A stretch of 64,000 bases of DNA, taken from NCBI RefSeq assembly GCF_014635305.1, contig NZ_BMCS01000001.1, positions 992,001-1,056,000 on the forward strand, given 5' to 3'. Under the pieces are notes generated by a model. That model saw nothing but the letters and a program-made list of their open reading frames with translations, made no database searches and was not told where the DNA came from. This stretch comes from Williamsia phyllosphaerae. GTDB taxonomy: Bacteria > Actinomycetota > Actinomycetes > Mycobacteriales > Mycobacteriaceae. Both the position numbers and the translations under genes were made by a program. This document shows positions 7,417 through 16,215 of the stretch, in pieces; the first letter of the stretch is position 1, and every line of letters begins with the position of its first letter.

Positions 7417-8340
7417 ATGGAGATCTGTGTTTTCACCGAGCCGCAACAGGGTGCCACCTACGACGAGCTGTTGGCCGTCGCGCAGACGGCGGAGGCGGCC
7501 GGCTACACCGGCTTCTTCCGCTCCGACCACTACCTCGCGATGAACGTCGCCGACGGCGTCGGCCCGTCGGACGCCTGGATCACCCTCGCCGGTCTCGCGC
7601 GGGAGACGTCGCGGATCCGGCTGGGCACCCTGGTCACCTCGGCGACCTTCCGACTGCCCGGCCCGCTGGCGATCTCGGTGGCCGGCGTCGACGCGATGTC
7701 GAACGGTCGGGTCGAGTTCGGCATCGGTGCCGGCTGGTACGAGTCCGAGCACACCGCCTACGGCATCCCGTTCTCCCGCCTCGGCGAGCGCTTCGACCGC
7801 CTCGAGGAGTACCTGGCCGTGATCACCGGGTTGTGGTCGACACCCGTCGGCGACCGGTTCACCTTCGACGGCAGCCACTTCCAGCTCACCGACTCCCCCG
7901 CGCTGCCCAAGCCGGTCCAGCAGCCCGGCCCGCCGGTCATCATCGGGGGCGCGGGCAAGAAGCGGACCCCGGCGCTCGCCGCCCGGTACGCGACGGAGTT
8001 CAACACCCCGTTCATGTCGCCCGAGGACGCCGCCCCGCTCTACCGCCGTGTCGACGAGGCCTGCGAGCAGGTCGAGCGCGCGACCCCGATCCGGCATTCC
8101 GCCGCGCAGGTCGTCTGTTGCGGTCGCGACGACGCCGAGATCGCGCGCCGCGCCGAGGCGATCGGACGCGACGTGGCGGACCTGAGGGAGAACGGTCTGA
8201 CCGGTACGCCCGCGGAGATCGTCGACAAGATCGGCCGATTCGGCGACGTGGGCGCCACCCGCGCGTACCTCCAGGTGCTCGACCTGTCCGATCTCGCGCA
8301 CGTCGAACTGATCGGCTCACAGGTACTGCCGCAGCTGTAG
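7417..8340 (+). CDS. LLM class (luciferase-like), probably F420-dependent oxidoreductase
   Basis: A 307-residue bacterial-luciferase-fold protein. Motifs are EAAGYTGFFRSDHYL near the N terminus, RIRLGTLVTSATFR, VEFGIGAGWYE and PVIIGGAGKKRTPALAARYAT. In actinobacteria such proteins usually use F420H2 (sometimes FMN) to reduce or oxidise small molecules, and the substrate is unknown. The start at 7417 gives MEICVFTEPQ and is 7 nt from a -10 hexamer. A GGAGG at 7410-7414 is too close to act as a normal ribosome site. The next gene follows after 31 nt. Confidence 0.88.
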   Translation: MEICVFTEPQQGATYDELLAVAQTAEAAGYTGFFRSDHYLAMNVADGVGPSDAWITLAGLARETSRIRLGTLVTSATFRLPGPLAISVAGVDAMSNGRVEFGIGAGWYESEHTAYGIPFSRLGERFDRLEEYLAVITGLWSTPVGDRFTFDGSHFQLTDSPALPKPVQQPGPPVIIGGAGKKRTPALAARYATEFNTPFMSPEDAAPLYRRVDEACEQVERATPIRHSAAQVVCCGRDDAEIARRAEAIGRDVADLRENGLTGTPAEIVDKIGRFGDVGATRAYLQVLDLSDLAHVELIGSQVLPQL

Positions 8341-8371
8341 GCGCCGCCACCGACGTGTCAGACTGACTCCC

Positions 8372-9145
8372 ATGTCAGCCACGGTGGCCCTCGACGATCA
8401 TCTGCGTGCGATCGGTGCCGCGACGGGTCGGATGACCGCCGCCGCGCTCGCCGCCGGTCCCGACGCCGCGGTACCGACCTGCCCGGAGTGGACCGTCGCG
8501 GATCTGTTGGCCCACCAGGGGATGGTCCACCGCTGGGCCCACGCGCACGTCACCGCGACAGAACCGCCGTTCGCCGACGGCCCCGCCGTCCTCGCCGAGG
8601 TCGATCCCGACGATCTGCCGGAGTGGTTGGCCGAGGGATCCGACGAACTCGTCGACGCACTCGCGGCGGCACCCGCCGATCTCGACGCCTTCGTGTTCAT
8701 CGAGACCGGTCGGACCCCACTGGAGTTCTGGGCGCGTCGCCAGGCCCACGAGACGACGGTCCACGCCCTCGACGCGGTCGGCGCCGCCCGCGGTGAGATC
8801 GCGCCGGTCTCCGCGATGGGCGTGACACCCGCGTTCGCCGCCGACGGTCTCGACGAGCTGGTCGTCAGCTTCCTGGCCCGCGGTCGGTCGAAGCTCTTCG
8901 ACGGCACCCCGTTCAGCATCGCCATCGCCCCCGACGACACCGACCACGCCTGGACGTTGCGGGTGACCGAGTCCGCACTCACCGCCGAGCGCGGGTTCGA
9001 CGAGGACGCCGAGGTCCGGTGGACCGGGACCGCGGCCGCACTGTACTTCGGGTTGTGGAACCGCGGCGGCGACATCGTCTCCTCCCGGGGCGACGCCGCC
9101 GTGTTGGAGAACTGGCACCGCCGACACCGCATACGAGGACGATGA
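8372..9145 (+). CDS. Maleylpyruvate isomerase-family, probably mycothiol-dependent enzyme
   Basis: A 257-residue protein with the DinB-like four-helix MDMPI N-terminal domain. CPEWTVADLLAHQGMVHRW supplies the first metal-binding His, and ARRQAHETTVHALDA supplies the E/H pair. A smaller C-terminal domain begins about residue 150. The family uses mycothiol as thiol cofactor for isomerisation or transfer reactions, often in aromatic breakdown or detoxification. Its stop overlaps the next start by 4 nt (ATGA), so it is the first gene of a coupled trio with the VOC protein and the epoxide hydrolase. The start at 8372 is 7 nt from the hexamer CAGACT, a weak -10. The actual substrate is unknown. Confidence 0.85.
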   Translation: MSATVALDDHLRAIGAATGRMTAAALAAGPDAAVPTCPEWTVADLLAHQGMVHRWAHAHVTATEPPFADGPAVLAEVDPDDLPEWLAEGSDELVDALAAAPADLDAFVFIETGRTPLEFWARRQAHETTVHALDAVGAARGEIAPVSAMGVTPAFAADGLDELVVSFLARGRSKLFDGTPFSIAIAPDDTDHAWTLRVTESALTAERGFDEDAEVRWTGTAAALYFGLWNRGGDIVSSRGDAAVLENWHRRHRIRGR

Positions 9146-9897
9146 GTACTTTCGAAGTTCGTTGGTTGACCGCGTTTCTCGACTTCCCCGCCGACGAGTT
9201 CGGCAGCGAGGTCACGTTCTGGCGCGCGATCGCCGGTAGCACGGTGTCGCCGCCGCGCGGCGACAAGCGACAGTTCGCGACCCTCGAACCGTTCAACGGC
9301 GATCCGCATCTGAGAGTCCAACGACTCGAATCCGGGCCCGGCGGTGTACATCTCGACCTCCACGTCGACGATCTCGACGCCGCGGCCACGGAGGCGGGCC
9401 GGCTCGGCGCCACCGAGGTGCACCGGTACGACGACGTCGTGACGATGCGGTCGCCGGGCGGGTTCGTGTTCTGCCTCGTGCCCTGGGAGGGCCAGAAGAC
9501 CCGGTCACGTCCGATCCGCTGGCCGGGCGACACGATCAGCATCATCGACCAGGTCAGCATCGACATCCCCGCCCGCGCGTTCGAGGCCGAATGCGAGTTC
9601 TGGCACCGACTGACCGGATGGGAGCTGACCGACAACGACAGTCCCGCGTTCCGCCATCTCGATCGGCCGAACCACATCACCATCCGGATACTGCTGCAGT
9701 GCATCGACTCCGGTGAGATCGGCGGGCACGTCGACCTCGCCAGCACCCACCCCTCCGACGAGGTGTCCCGACACGAGGACTGGGGCGCGGAGGTGCTCGC
9801 CGAGTTCCCGAACTGGACGGTGATGGCCGATCCCACCGGGCGGCGCTACTGCATCACCTCGCGCAATCCCCGGACCGGCGAACTGCCCACCGCATGA
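9142..9897 (+). CDS. Two-domain VOC (glyoxalase-like) protein
   Basis: A 251-residue protein made of two vicinal-oxygen-chelate halves. Residues 1-125 include GGVHLDLHVDDLDAAATEAGRLGA. Residues 135-251 include IDQVSIDIPARAFEAECEFW and the closing DPTGRRYCI. The His/Glu metal ligands of true glyoxalase I are only partly recognisable, so a binding or resistance role is possible. The start at 9142 overlaps the previous stop by 4 nt, and its own stop overlaps the epoxide hydrolase start by 4 nt. The context (thiol-dependent isomerase and epoxide hydrolase) suggests handling of reactive small molecules, which is inference. Confidence 0.82.
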   Translation: MSTFEVRWLTAFLDFPADEFGSEVTFWRAIAGSTVSPPRGDKRQFATLEPFNGDPHLRVQRLESGPGGVHLDLHVDDLDAAATEAGRLGATEVHRYDDVVTMRSPGGFVFCLVPWEGQKTRSRPIRWPGDTISIIDQVSIDIPARAFEAECEFWHRLTGWELTDNDSPAFRHLDRPNHITIRILLQCIDSGEIGGHVDLASTHPSDEVSRHEDWGAEVLAEFPNWTVMADPTGRRYCITSRNPRTGELPTA

Positions 9898-10877
9898 CCA
9901 CCGAGCCACTCACCTACTCGACGGTGGTCGTCGACGGGTTCACCTGGCGGATGATCGACCAGGGCGACGGGCCCGTGGTCCTGCTGTGTCACGGCTTCCC
10001 CGGTCTAGCCTTCAGCTGGCGACACCAGGTCCACGCATTGTCGGCCAACGGTTTTCGCGCCATCGCCCTCGACATGCCCGGGTACGGCGGCACCGACCGA
10101 CCGGTCGAGATCGCCGAGTACTCGTTCGCCGCGGTCGCCGGGCGGATCGTCGCCCTCCTCGACGAGTTGGGGATCGACGACGTGCTCGCGGTCGGCCACG
10201 ACTTCGGGTCGCCCGCGGCGTGGACGCTGGCCCGGCGACACCGCGATCGGGTGCGCGGGTTGATGTTGATGGCCATGCCGTACGCCCCGGATCGGCTGCC
10301 GGTGCCGCCGACGCAGGCGTACGCCCATGTGGCGCAGAAGCATTTCTTCCACTTCGACTACTTCCAGGAGCCCGGGGTCGCCGACGCCGAACTCGATTCC
10401 GCCCCCGGGGAGTTCCTCGCCCGCGTCTTCCACGCGCTGTCCGGCGACGCGCCCTACCTGCAGACGTGGGACCACCCGAGCGTGCACGACGGTGTCCGGG
10501 TGGGCTATCTCGACGCGCTCCCCACGGCCCCGCCGCTGCCGTGGCCGTGGTTGAGCTCCGACGAGTTCGCCGTGTACGAGACCACCTTCGCCGCGACCGG
10601 GTTCACCGGTGGACTGAACTGGTATCGCGCGGCCGACGTCAACTGGTCCGAGATGGCCGACGACGACCCGGTTCTCGATGTCCCCGCCTACTTCCTCAAC
10701 GGCGAGAACGACCCGGCGCTCGCCATCGCGGGCGAGAAGACGATGGGCCGCATGCGCGAGACGATGCCGTGCCTGCGCGCGGTGCACACCTACGACGGTG
10801 CCGGTCACTTCATCATGGCCGAGTGCGCGCGCGAGGTCAGCGCGGCTCTGATCGGTTTCGCCCGCACCCTGCGCTGA
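9894..10877 (+). CDS. Epoxide hydrolase (alpha/beta hydrolase)
   Basis: A 327-residue alpha/beta hydrolase. Visible features are the oxyanion motif CHGFPGLAFSW, the nucleophile Asp in VGHDFGSPAAW (about residue 103), a lid Tyr in GGLNWYR, the acid in LNGENDP and the catalytic His in GAGHFIMAE near the C terminus. Asp rather than Ser as nucleophile plus the lid Tyr fits epoxide hydrolase rather than esterase. Haloalkane dehalogenase is less likely, because DFG rather than DWG follows. It is the last gene of the coupled trio and meets the condensin operon tail to tail with a 6-nt gap. Confidence 0.88.
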   Translation: MTTEPLTYSTVVVDGFTWRMIDQGDGPVVLLCHGFPGLAFSWRHQVHALSANGFRAIALDMPGYGGTDRPVEIAEYSFAAVAGRIVALLDELGIDDVLAVGHDFGSPAAWTLARRHRDRVRGLMLMAMPYAPDRLPVPPTQAYAHVAQKHFFHFDYFQEPGVADAELDSAPGEFLARVFHALSGDAPYLQTWDHPSVHDGVRVGYLDALPTAPPLPWPWLSSDEFAVYETTFAATGFTGGLNWYRAADVNWSEMADDDPVLDVPAYFLNGENDPALAIAGEKTMGRMRETMPCLRAVHTYDGAGHFIMAECAREVSAALIGFARTLR

Positions 10878-10883
10878 GGCGTC

Positions 10884-11966
10884 TCAGGTCGCGGGGTGCG
10901 CCCGGTGGAACTCGGTCAGTCGCTGCGCCTCGTCGTCCAGTGCTCTCGTGTCCGAGGCGTTGATCGGGGCCAGGGGCTCGATCCGCACCGCTCCGGTGTC
11001 GTCGGCCGACCAGCGCGCGACCACCCGACCGTCGACGAGTCCCAGGCCGGGCATCAGCCCGTTCGGGGTGACGAGTTGTGCGTACACCTCGTCGTCGATG
11101 ATGCGGCGTCGGTCCGCCTGGGCGGTGACGACGTTGTCGAACGGGGCGAGCAGTCGCGCCGGGGCCGGCCCGTCGCCGTCGACGATGTCGATGCCGTCGA
11201 GGTCGAACAGCTCGGCGCCGTCGGGACCGCGGAAGCGGTTCAGCTCCCAGTCGGCCTCCATCGCCTCCACCAGCGGCCGCATCCGGGTCATGCCCGCCCA
11301 CGTCTGGATGCCCTTGATCGTCGACGGTCCGAATCCCCGCAGGTACAGCCGGATCAGGTCCTTACGGGCCTCATCGCCCTCGACCGCCGGTTCCCCGGGA
11401 CCCACCCAGTCGTCGAAGAGTCGGTAGGTGGCGCCGGCGTGGCCGTTCCACAGCCCACGGGGCGGTACCTGGACGAGCGGCAGGGTGCACCGCGCGACCG
11501 CGGTCAGCGTCGACGGCGGGTCGTCGGGCCACCGTTGTCCCAGTTTCTGACCGAGTTCCTTCGCGGTGAGTTCGTTGCCGGACAGTAGCTCTCGGGCGTG
11601 GGCGGTGATGTCGGGGGCGGTCACGGTGACGAGACGTCGTAGGTGATTGCTGCGGACCTCACCCTCCAGCGCGGCCTGGGCCAGCGGTCGGACCCAGCGC
11701 GCGTCCTGCGAGTCCATCAGGAACACCGTGCTGCGCAGCAGCGCCATCCGGACGACCTCGCGGTCGGTCATCAGGTCGTCGAGCTCGGTCGGGTCAAAAC
11801 CCTCGATCCGTGACCACAACCCGTAGAACGCCGCCCGCGGATCCTGCGACTGCAGCCCCACGCATCGGTCGAGGACCTCGACGGCGTCCTCGTCGACACG
11901 GGTGAGGAGATGTTGGCGCGAGAGCAACGTCCGGTTCCACTGCGCGAGGGTGACCTCGTCGGCCAT
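10884..11966 (-). CDS. HTH_42 winged-helix protein of the AlkZ-like DNA glycosylase family, fourth gene of the Mks operon
   Basis: A 360-residue protein resembling the HTH_42 (PF06224) family, whose studied members AlkZ and YcaQ/AlkX remove bulky or cross-linking alkyl lesions. It has the expected N-terminal Gln-x-Gln motif in VGLQSQDPRA (about residues 37-46), where AlkZ carries catalytic Gln residues. Three winged-helix-like segments seem to follow (around LTAKELGQKLG, LRGFGPSTIKGIQTW and the C-terminal barrel LLAPFDNVV). Its ATG overlaps the mksB stop by one nucleotide (TGATG), so it is translated with the condensin. This slot normally holds the JetD/MksG Toprim nuclease, but no DUF3322/DUF2220 or Toprim features are present. 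The family call is fairly secure, glycosylase activity is inferred, and the link to the condensin is inferred from coupling. Confidence 0.78.
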   Translation of the reverse strand: MADEVTLAQWNRTLLSRQHLLTRVDEDAVEVLDRCVGLQSQDPRAAFYGLWSRIEGFDPTELDDLMTDREVVRMALLRSTVFLMDSQDARWVRPLAQAALEGEVRSNHLRRLVTVTAPDITAHARELLSGNELTAKELGQKLGQRWPDDPPSTLTAVARCTLPLVQVPPRGLWNGHAGATYRLFDDWVGPGEPAVEGDEARKDLIRLYLRGFGPSTIKGIQTWAGMTRMRPLVEAMEADWELNRFRGPDGAELFDLDGIDIVDGDGPAPARLLAPFDNVVTAQADRRRIIDDEVYAQLVTPNGLMPGLGLVDGRVVARWSADDTGAVRIEPLAPINASDTRALDDEAQRLTEFHRAHPAT

Positions 11967-14900
11967 CAGCGCCCGCCGGTCGAGCGGGCCGACGCGATCT
12001 CACCGAAGGTCGCCGTGCGCGCGTCGGATCGGGCGCCGTCGGCGTCGACCCGCTTGTCGACGAGGATCACCTGACCGATGAACGGCTCGACGATGCCTGC
12101 CATGCGGATGGGTGCGGCGATGATGAGTTGGAAGCCGAACTGTTCGAACGCGCGCAGCGACTGACTGGAGAACGTCTCGTCGGACTTGCTGAACGCCTCG
12201 TCGAGCATGAGTGGGGCGAAACCCGGCCGGTGATCGTCCGGGCTGCTCAGCGAGAAGCTCAGTGCCGCAGCGAGACAGAACGCGACGAGCTTCTCCTGCT
12301 CACCACCGGAGTTCGTAGCGGTGTTGCGATAGGTGTGCACCGGCGGCGCGTCGGCGCCGTCGGCCACCGACATCTCCTTGCCGTAGAAGAAGTAACTGTT
12401 GCGGACGTCGAGAACGTTGTCGCACCAACGCCGCCCCTCGGTGTCGGTGGCGGTCAGACGCACGATGAGGTTCTTGATCCGATAGAACTGCCGGGCCAGG
12501 ACCGCGCCGTCACCCGATCGTGCCGAGGGCGCGTCCCGGATCATCGCGTCGACGATGCGTCCGAACTCCATCGCCTCGTCGGTCGGGTTGTGCTGCACCG
12601 CGATCTGCAGATACGTGCCGGTGTTGAAGTCGACACGGCGCAGCCCGGAGTTGACCTCGGCGATGCCGCGACGGATCCGCTTGTTGGTGTCGCCGATCTC
12701 CTTGTAGAGGTTCGACACCGAGTGCGAGATGTCGGTGGTGATGAGCTGCCGGAACCGCTCCTGGGTGGTGGCCAGACCGTGTTCGACGAGACCGGAGTGG
12801 ATCGAGACGAGGTCGCTCGCGCACTCGATGGTCGCGGTGAGGTTGTTCGCCGCCGACGGCCACTCGCGGACGAAGGCCTCCGCGGCCCGGACGATCCGGT
12901 TCTCGGCGGTGTCGCGTTCGGCGTTGGCGTCGGCCTGGATCGACTCGAGCGCGTTGCGCAGATCCGAGCGCACCTCGCCGTAGGTGGCCAGCGTGAGGTG
13001 TTTCTGGCCACCGGCCAGTACCGACGTCAGTACCCGCTCGAGGTAGTCGCGGTCGTCGTCGGCGAGGTCGTCGGTCTCGGGGTTCTGCTCGAGTTCGGCC
13101 AGCCACCGGTCCCAGTCGGACCCGATGTGACGCAGCTGGTCGTTGATCGCGCCGACCCGTGCGACGGCCTCCCGCCAGTCGGCGCGGGCGATGTCGACCT
13201 GCTCCTCGAGCTCGGCGAGGTCGACGCGGTTCTCGCGGACCGCGTCGATCCGCCGGTTGAGCTCGTCGGCGTCGCGGCGTGAGGACCACCAGTTCAGCTC
13301 CGTCCACGAGGAGTAGGCGCCCAGGGCATCGGCGGCCTTGGCGCGTTCGCGGTTGTCCTCCAGCAGATCCCGCATGTCCTGCGAGGTCTGGCGGGCCTCG
13401 TCGAACCGGTGGCGCAGCACGCCCAGCGATTCCTCCAGCGCGGCCCTCTTGCCGTCGGTGTTGGTGCCGAAGATCCAGTGGGTGCGGTCGTCGACGCGGC
13501 GACGGTCGTCCTTGCGGTAGCGGTCGCGGCCCGCCTTGACCAGGCCCTGCGGCGTGACCGCGAGGTCGTGCCGATCGAGCTCGATCGGGTTGTCGACGCA
13601 GGTGTGATCGGCCGAACGGGCCACCACACCCGACAGCCAGGCGCCCGCGGGGTGCGCGCGGTCGACGGTCATCTTCTCCGCCAGCGACCCCGGCCGCGGC
13701 GCCTCGTACGACGTGTTCTCGTCGTAGGCGCGGAACTCGAGAACACCGCCGAGGTCGGTCTTGTTGACGAACTCCGCGACCCGCCGGCGATGCTCGTGCG
13801 GCACCAGCAGGGTCATGCCCAGACCGCGCAGTACGCGTTCGGCCGCACCGGCCCAGGTGGCGCGGTACTCCTCGGCGACCTCGACCAGCTCTGCCGCATA
13901 GGGCAGTTCCTGCGCCGGGATGCCGGTGGCCGTGGCGATCGCGTCGCGCTGCGCGAGGGCTTCGCGCGGCAGCAGGGACCGCCGCGCGGTCAGCGTCGCC
14001 AACTCCTCGGCGACGGCCTCGTGCTCGCGACGGGCGTCGGTCTCGGCGCTGAACACCGGGTGTGCCCGCGCGTTCAACGACTGCGCCGCCTCCCGGGCCG
14101 CCCGCGCCATCTGCGGGGCGCGACCGCGCAGGGCCTCGAACTCCTCGCGCGACTCCGGGGTCTGCTCGCCGAGCCGCGACACCACCGCCGAATACCGTTC
14201 GTAGGCACGGTTCCGTGCGGTCACCTGCGCCTCGAACGACTTGAGCTCGGACTCCAGCGACGTCAGCTCACCCTTGTCGACGGTGAGCTGGTCCCGTAGT
14301 GAGGTGTGCCGGTCCTCGCGCTCGTCGGCGACGTTCTCCCACGAGGCGACCTCGTTGTCGAGGGCGGTGCGCGCGTCCTCGATGTGGTCGAGCTTCTCGC
14401 GCAGCAGCGTCATGCGGTGCTCGCGCATGAATGCCCGCATCGGCGGTCCGAGCAGCTCCCCGGCGCGGGTGGTGGATTCCTCTGCACCGCAATAGGTCTC
14501 CCACGCCTCCGGGATCGGGCGGAGCACCTTCTCCTGTGCGTGCGCCCGGGCGGCGGCCTGGTAGGCCTCGTCGAGCTGGGTGAAGTTCTCCACCAGCCGC
14601 TCGGCCTTGGCGTAGGTGTCGGGGCGGTCGAGCATGTAGGTGCGGATGAAGAGGTTGAGGTCACCGACGTTCTTCATCGCCTTGGCCTTGCCCATCAGCG
14701 ACAGCGCCGCCGACGAGCTGCCGATGCCCACGCGCCGACGCAACGCCTCGGAATACGCGCTCTGGACGTCGAAGCAGGCGACGTCGGGATGGGCGGCGCG
14801 GTATGCCCGGATGTCGAAACCGCCGGTGGCCCAGTCGTTCAGGCTCAACAGATCGACGTCACCGGTGTGCAGCTGGTACCAGGACCGCAGCGTGGCCCCG

Positions 14901-15382
14901 TCGTTGCCGGAGCCGGGGAACCACTTGATGGCGATGGCCGTGGTCACCGACCCGGCGCCGTTGTCATATGTCGCGGCGATCGCCGACCAGGTGGCCCCGG
15001 TGCCGCGCAGATACTGCACCTGCGACTGGTTGTACTCGTCGTCGTTCTCGGCCCACGCGCCGCGGACGTAGTCGGCCATCGACCGCGCAGCCCGTTTGGC
15101 GCCCTTGGCGGTGAGGTCGGCCGAGGCGTTGAACCCCTGGTCGTAGGTGGGCAGCAGGACGACGGAGTGACCGTCCATCATCGACGACTTGCCCGACCCG
15201 GACGGCCCGGTCAGCAGCACCCCACGCTCGTCGATCGGGAAGTTCTTGTAGCCGTGGAAGGTTCCCCAGTTGACCAGCTGGATACGGGTCAGTCGGAACT
15301 GCCCGATGTTGATCGTGCGTCGGTGTTGCCCGCTCTCCGACGGCAGCGTCGTCGCGATCGGATCTGCGATGGTGTCGGTCAT
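11966..15382 (-). CDS. mksB: MksB/JetC SMC-like ATPase of an Mks (Wadjet-type) condensin
   Basis: A 1138-residue SMC-type ATPase. An N-terminal strand LTRIQLVNWGTFHG leads to Walker A GPSGSGKSS (about residue 59). Long charged segments typical of coiled coils cover about 310-470 and 640-860, with a hinge-like region in between. The C-terminal head has signature SGGEQEK at about 1025 and Walker B LMLDEAF at about 1058. In Mks/Wadjet complexes this subunit extrudes DNA loops and recognises small circular DNA. The start at 15382 overlaps the mksE stop by 4 nt (ATGA) and the stop overlaps the downstream gene by 1 nt. Rad50/SbcC is an alternative for such ATPases, but the MksF-MksE partners make Mks firm. 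Confidence 0.92.
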   Translation of the reverse strand: MTDTIADPIATTLPSESGQHRRTINIGQFRLTRIQLVNWGTFHGYKNFPIDERGVLLTGPSGSGKSSMMDGHSVVLLPTYDQGFNASADLTAKGAKRAARSMADYVRGAWAENDDEYNQSQVQYLRGTGATWSAIAATYDNGAGSVTTAIAIKWFPGSGNDGATLRSWYQLHTGDVDLLSLNDWATGGFDIRAYRAAHPDVACFDVQSAYSEALRRRVGIGSSSAALSLMGKAKAMKNVGDLNLFIRTYMLDRPDTYAKAERLVENFTQLDEAYQAAARAHAQEKVLRPIPEAWETYCGAEESTTRAGELLGPPMRAFMREHRMTLLREKLDHIEDARTALDNEVASWENVADEREDRHTSLRDQLTVDKGELTSLESELKSFEAQVTARNRAYERYSAVVSRLGEQTPESREEFEALRGRAPQMARAAREAAQSLNARAHPVFSAETDARREHEAVAEELATLTARRSLLPREALAQRDAIATATGIPAQELPYAAELVEVAEEYRATWAGAAERVLRGLGMTLLVPHEHRRRVAEFVNKTDLGGVLEFRAYDENTSYEAPRPGSLAEKMTVDRAHPAGAWLSGVVARSADHTCVDNPIELDRHDLAVTPQGLVKAGRDRYRKDDRRRVDDRTHWIFGTNTDGKRAALEESLGVLRHRFDEARQTSQDMRDLLEDNRERAKAADALGAYSSWTELNWWSSRRDADELNRRIDAVRENRVDLAELEEQVDIARADWREAVARVGAINDQLRHIGSDWDRWLAELEQNPETDDLADDDRDYLERVLTSVLAGGQKHLTLATYGEVRSDLRNALESIQADANAERDTAENRIVRAAEAFVREWPSAANNLTATIECASDLVSIHSGLVEHGLATTQERFRQLITTDISHSVSNLYKEIGDTNKRIRRGIAEVNSGLRRVDFNTGTYLQIAVQHNPTDEAMEFGRIVDAMIRDAPSARSGDGAVLARQFYRIKNLIVRLTATDTEGRRWCDNVLDVRNSYFFYGKEMSVADGADAPPVHTYRNTATNSGGEQEKLVAFCLAAALSFSLSSPDDHRPGFAPLMLDEAFSKSDETFSSQSLRAFEQFGFQLIIAAPIRMAGIVEPFIGQVILVDKRVDADGARSDARTATFGEIASARSTGGR

Positions 15383-16215
15383 CGGGGGTCCTCGTCATCA
15401 TCGGCGTCCGGGCCGGCGTCGTCGAGCGCGCCGGGATCGCTGTCGGGTTCGTCGAGCTCGGCGAGGTCGGGTCCGCCGCCGGCCAGGGTGCGGTAGGCCG
15501 TGGTGTACGCCTGCACCTGCTCGGGCGTCAGCAGCGACGCGATCACCCCGTAGATCGCGTACCGATCGGTTCCGGGCAACGCGCGGATGATCTTCCGGTT
15601 CTCCAGCACGTTGATCGCGGCGTCGATGCGGCGGACGAAGCCGGCCTCGTCGGTGTCGCGGACCGGCTTGAACGTGAGCATGTGGTCGACCATCTCCGAC
15701 CGTTCGACCGTCACGGTCTCGTCGACACCGGTGAGGTACTTCTGTCGGAGGAACAGCGCCAGCACCGACGCCGCGAGCGTGAGGGTGGAGGCACGCAGGA
15801 TGTTGCGTTGGCGCGGATCGGGTTCGGTGATCTGACGCGTGTAGGCGTACCGGTGCTCGGCGTTGATCTCGAGCCCGAGGTTGAGCTCCGACAGGCGCGA
15901 CCGGATGATCTCCTCGTTGGCCTCGATGGCACGCCAGTTCCGCGACTTCGCGCTGACGTGGGCGGCGGCGATCAGCTCCTGCAGGGCGTAGCAGACGGGC
16001 GCGGGCAGCGCCGAGGTGTCGCCGTCGAACCGCGGGGCGACACGCGACTCCGAGACGTCACCGACCGGCGCCGACCCGTCGAAACTGAAGTGCGACAGAT
16101 CGACCGACGGATCCGCCTCCGCACCGGGGTGGTCGACGAACAAGTCGTCGCCGGTCTGCTCGGGGTGGTCGGTGGTCTCGATGTCGTCGGTGTCGGTGTC
16201 GTCGGGAGCGGTCAT
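15379..16215 (-). CDS. mksE: MksE/JetB (DUF4194) condensin subunit
   Basis: A 278-residue protein. The N-terminal ~70 residues are acidic and disordered-looking, the central ~175 residues are a winged-helix (KITE-like) region, and the tail is strongly acidic. The segment LPAPVCYALQELIAAAHVS and the RYAIYGVIASLLTPEQV stretch fit DUF4194/MukE-like proteins. In the complex it bridges the kleisin MksF and the ATPase heads. The start at 16215 (MTAPDDTDT) overlaps the mksF stop by 4 nt, and longer in-frame starts run back through mksF and have shadow-like composition. It is part of the tightly coupled mksF-mksE-mksB-HTH_42 operon. Confidence 0.88.
   Translation of the reverse strand: MTAPDDTDTDDIETTDHPEQTGDDLFVDHPGAEADPSVDLSHFSFDGSAPVGDVSESRVAPRFDGDTSALPAPVCYALQELIAAAHVSAKSRNWRAIEANEEIIRSRLSELNLGLEINAEHRYAYTRQITEPDPRQRNILRASTLTLAASVLALFLRQKYLTGVDETVTVERSEMVDHMLTFKPVRDTDEAGFVRRIDAAINVLENRKIIRALPGTDRYAIYGVIASLLTPEQVQAYTTAYRTLAGGGPDLAELDEPDSDPGALDDAGPDADDDEDPR

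Noticed and set aside
10884..11966. Calling the fourth condensin-operon gene JetD/MksG
   Set aside because: No Toprim-like DxD or DUF3322/DUF2220 features; the Gln-x-Gln and winged-helix pattern fits HTH_42 instead.
11966..15382. Calling the SMC-like ATPase Rad50/SbcC
   Set aside because: No zinc-hook CxxC is seen and no SbcD partner is adjacent; MksF and MksE are coupled upstream.
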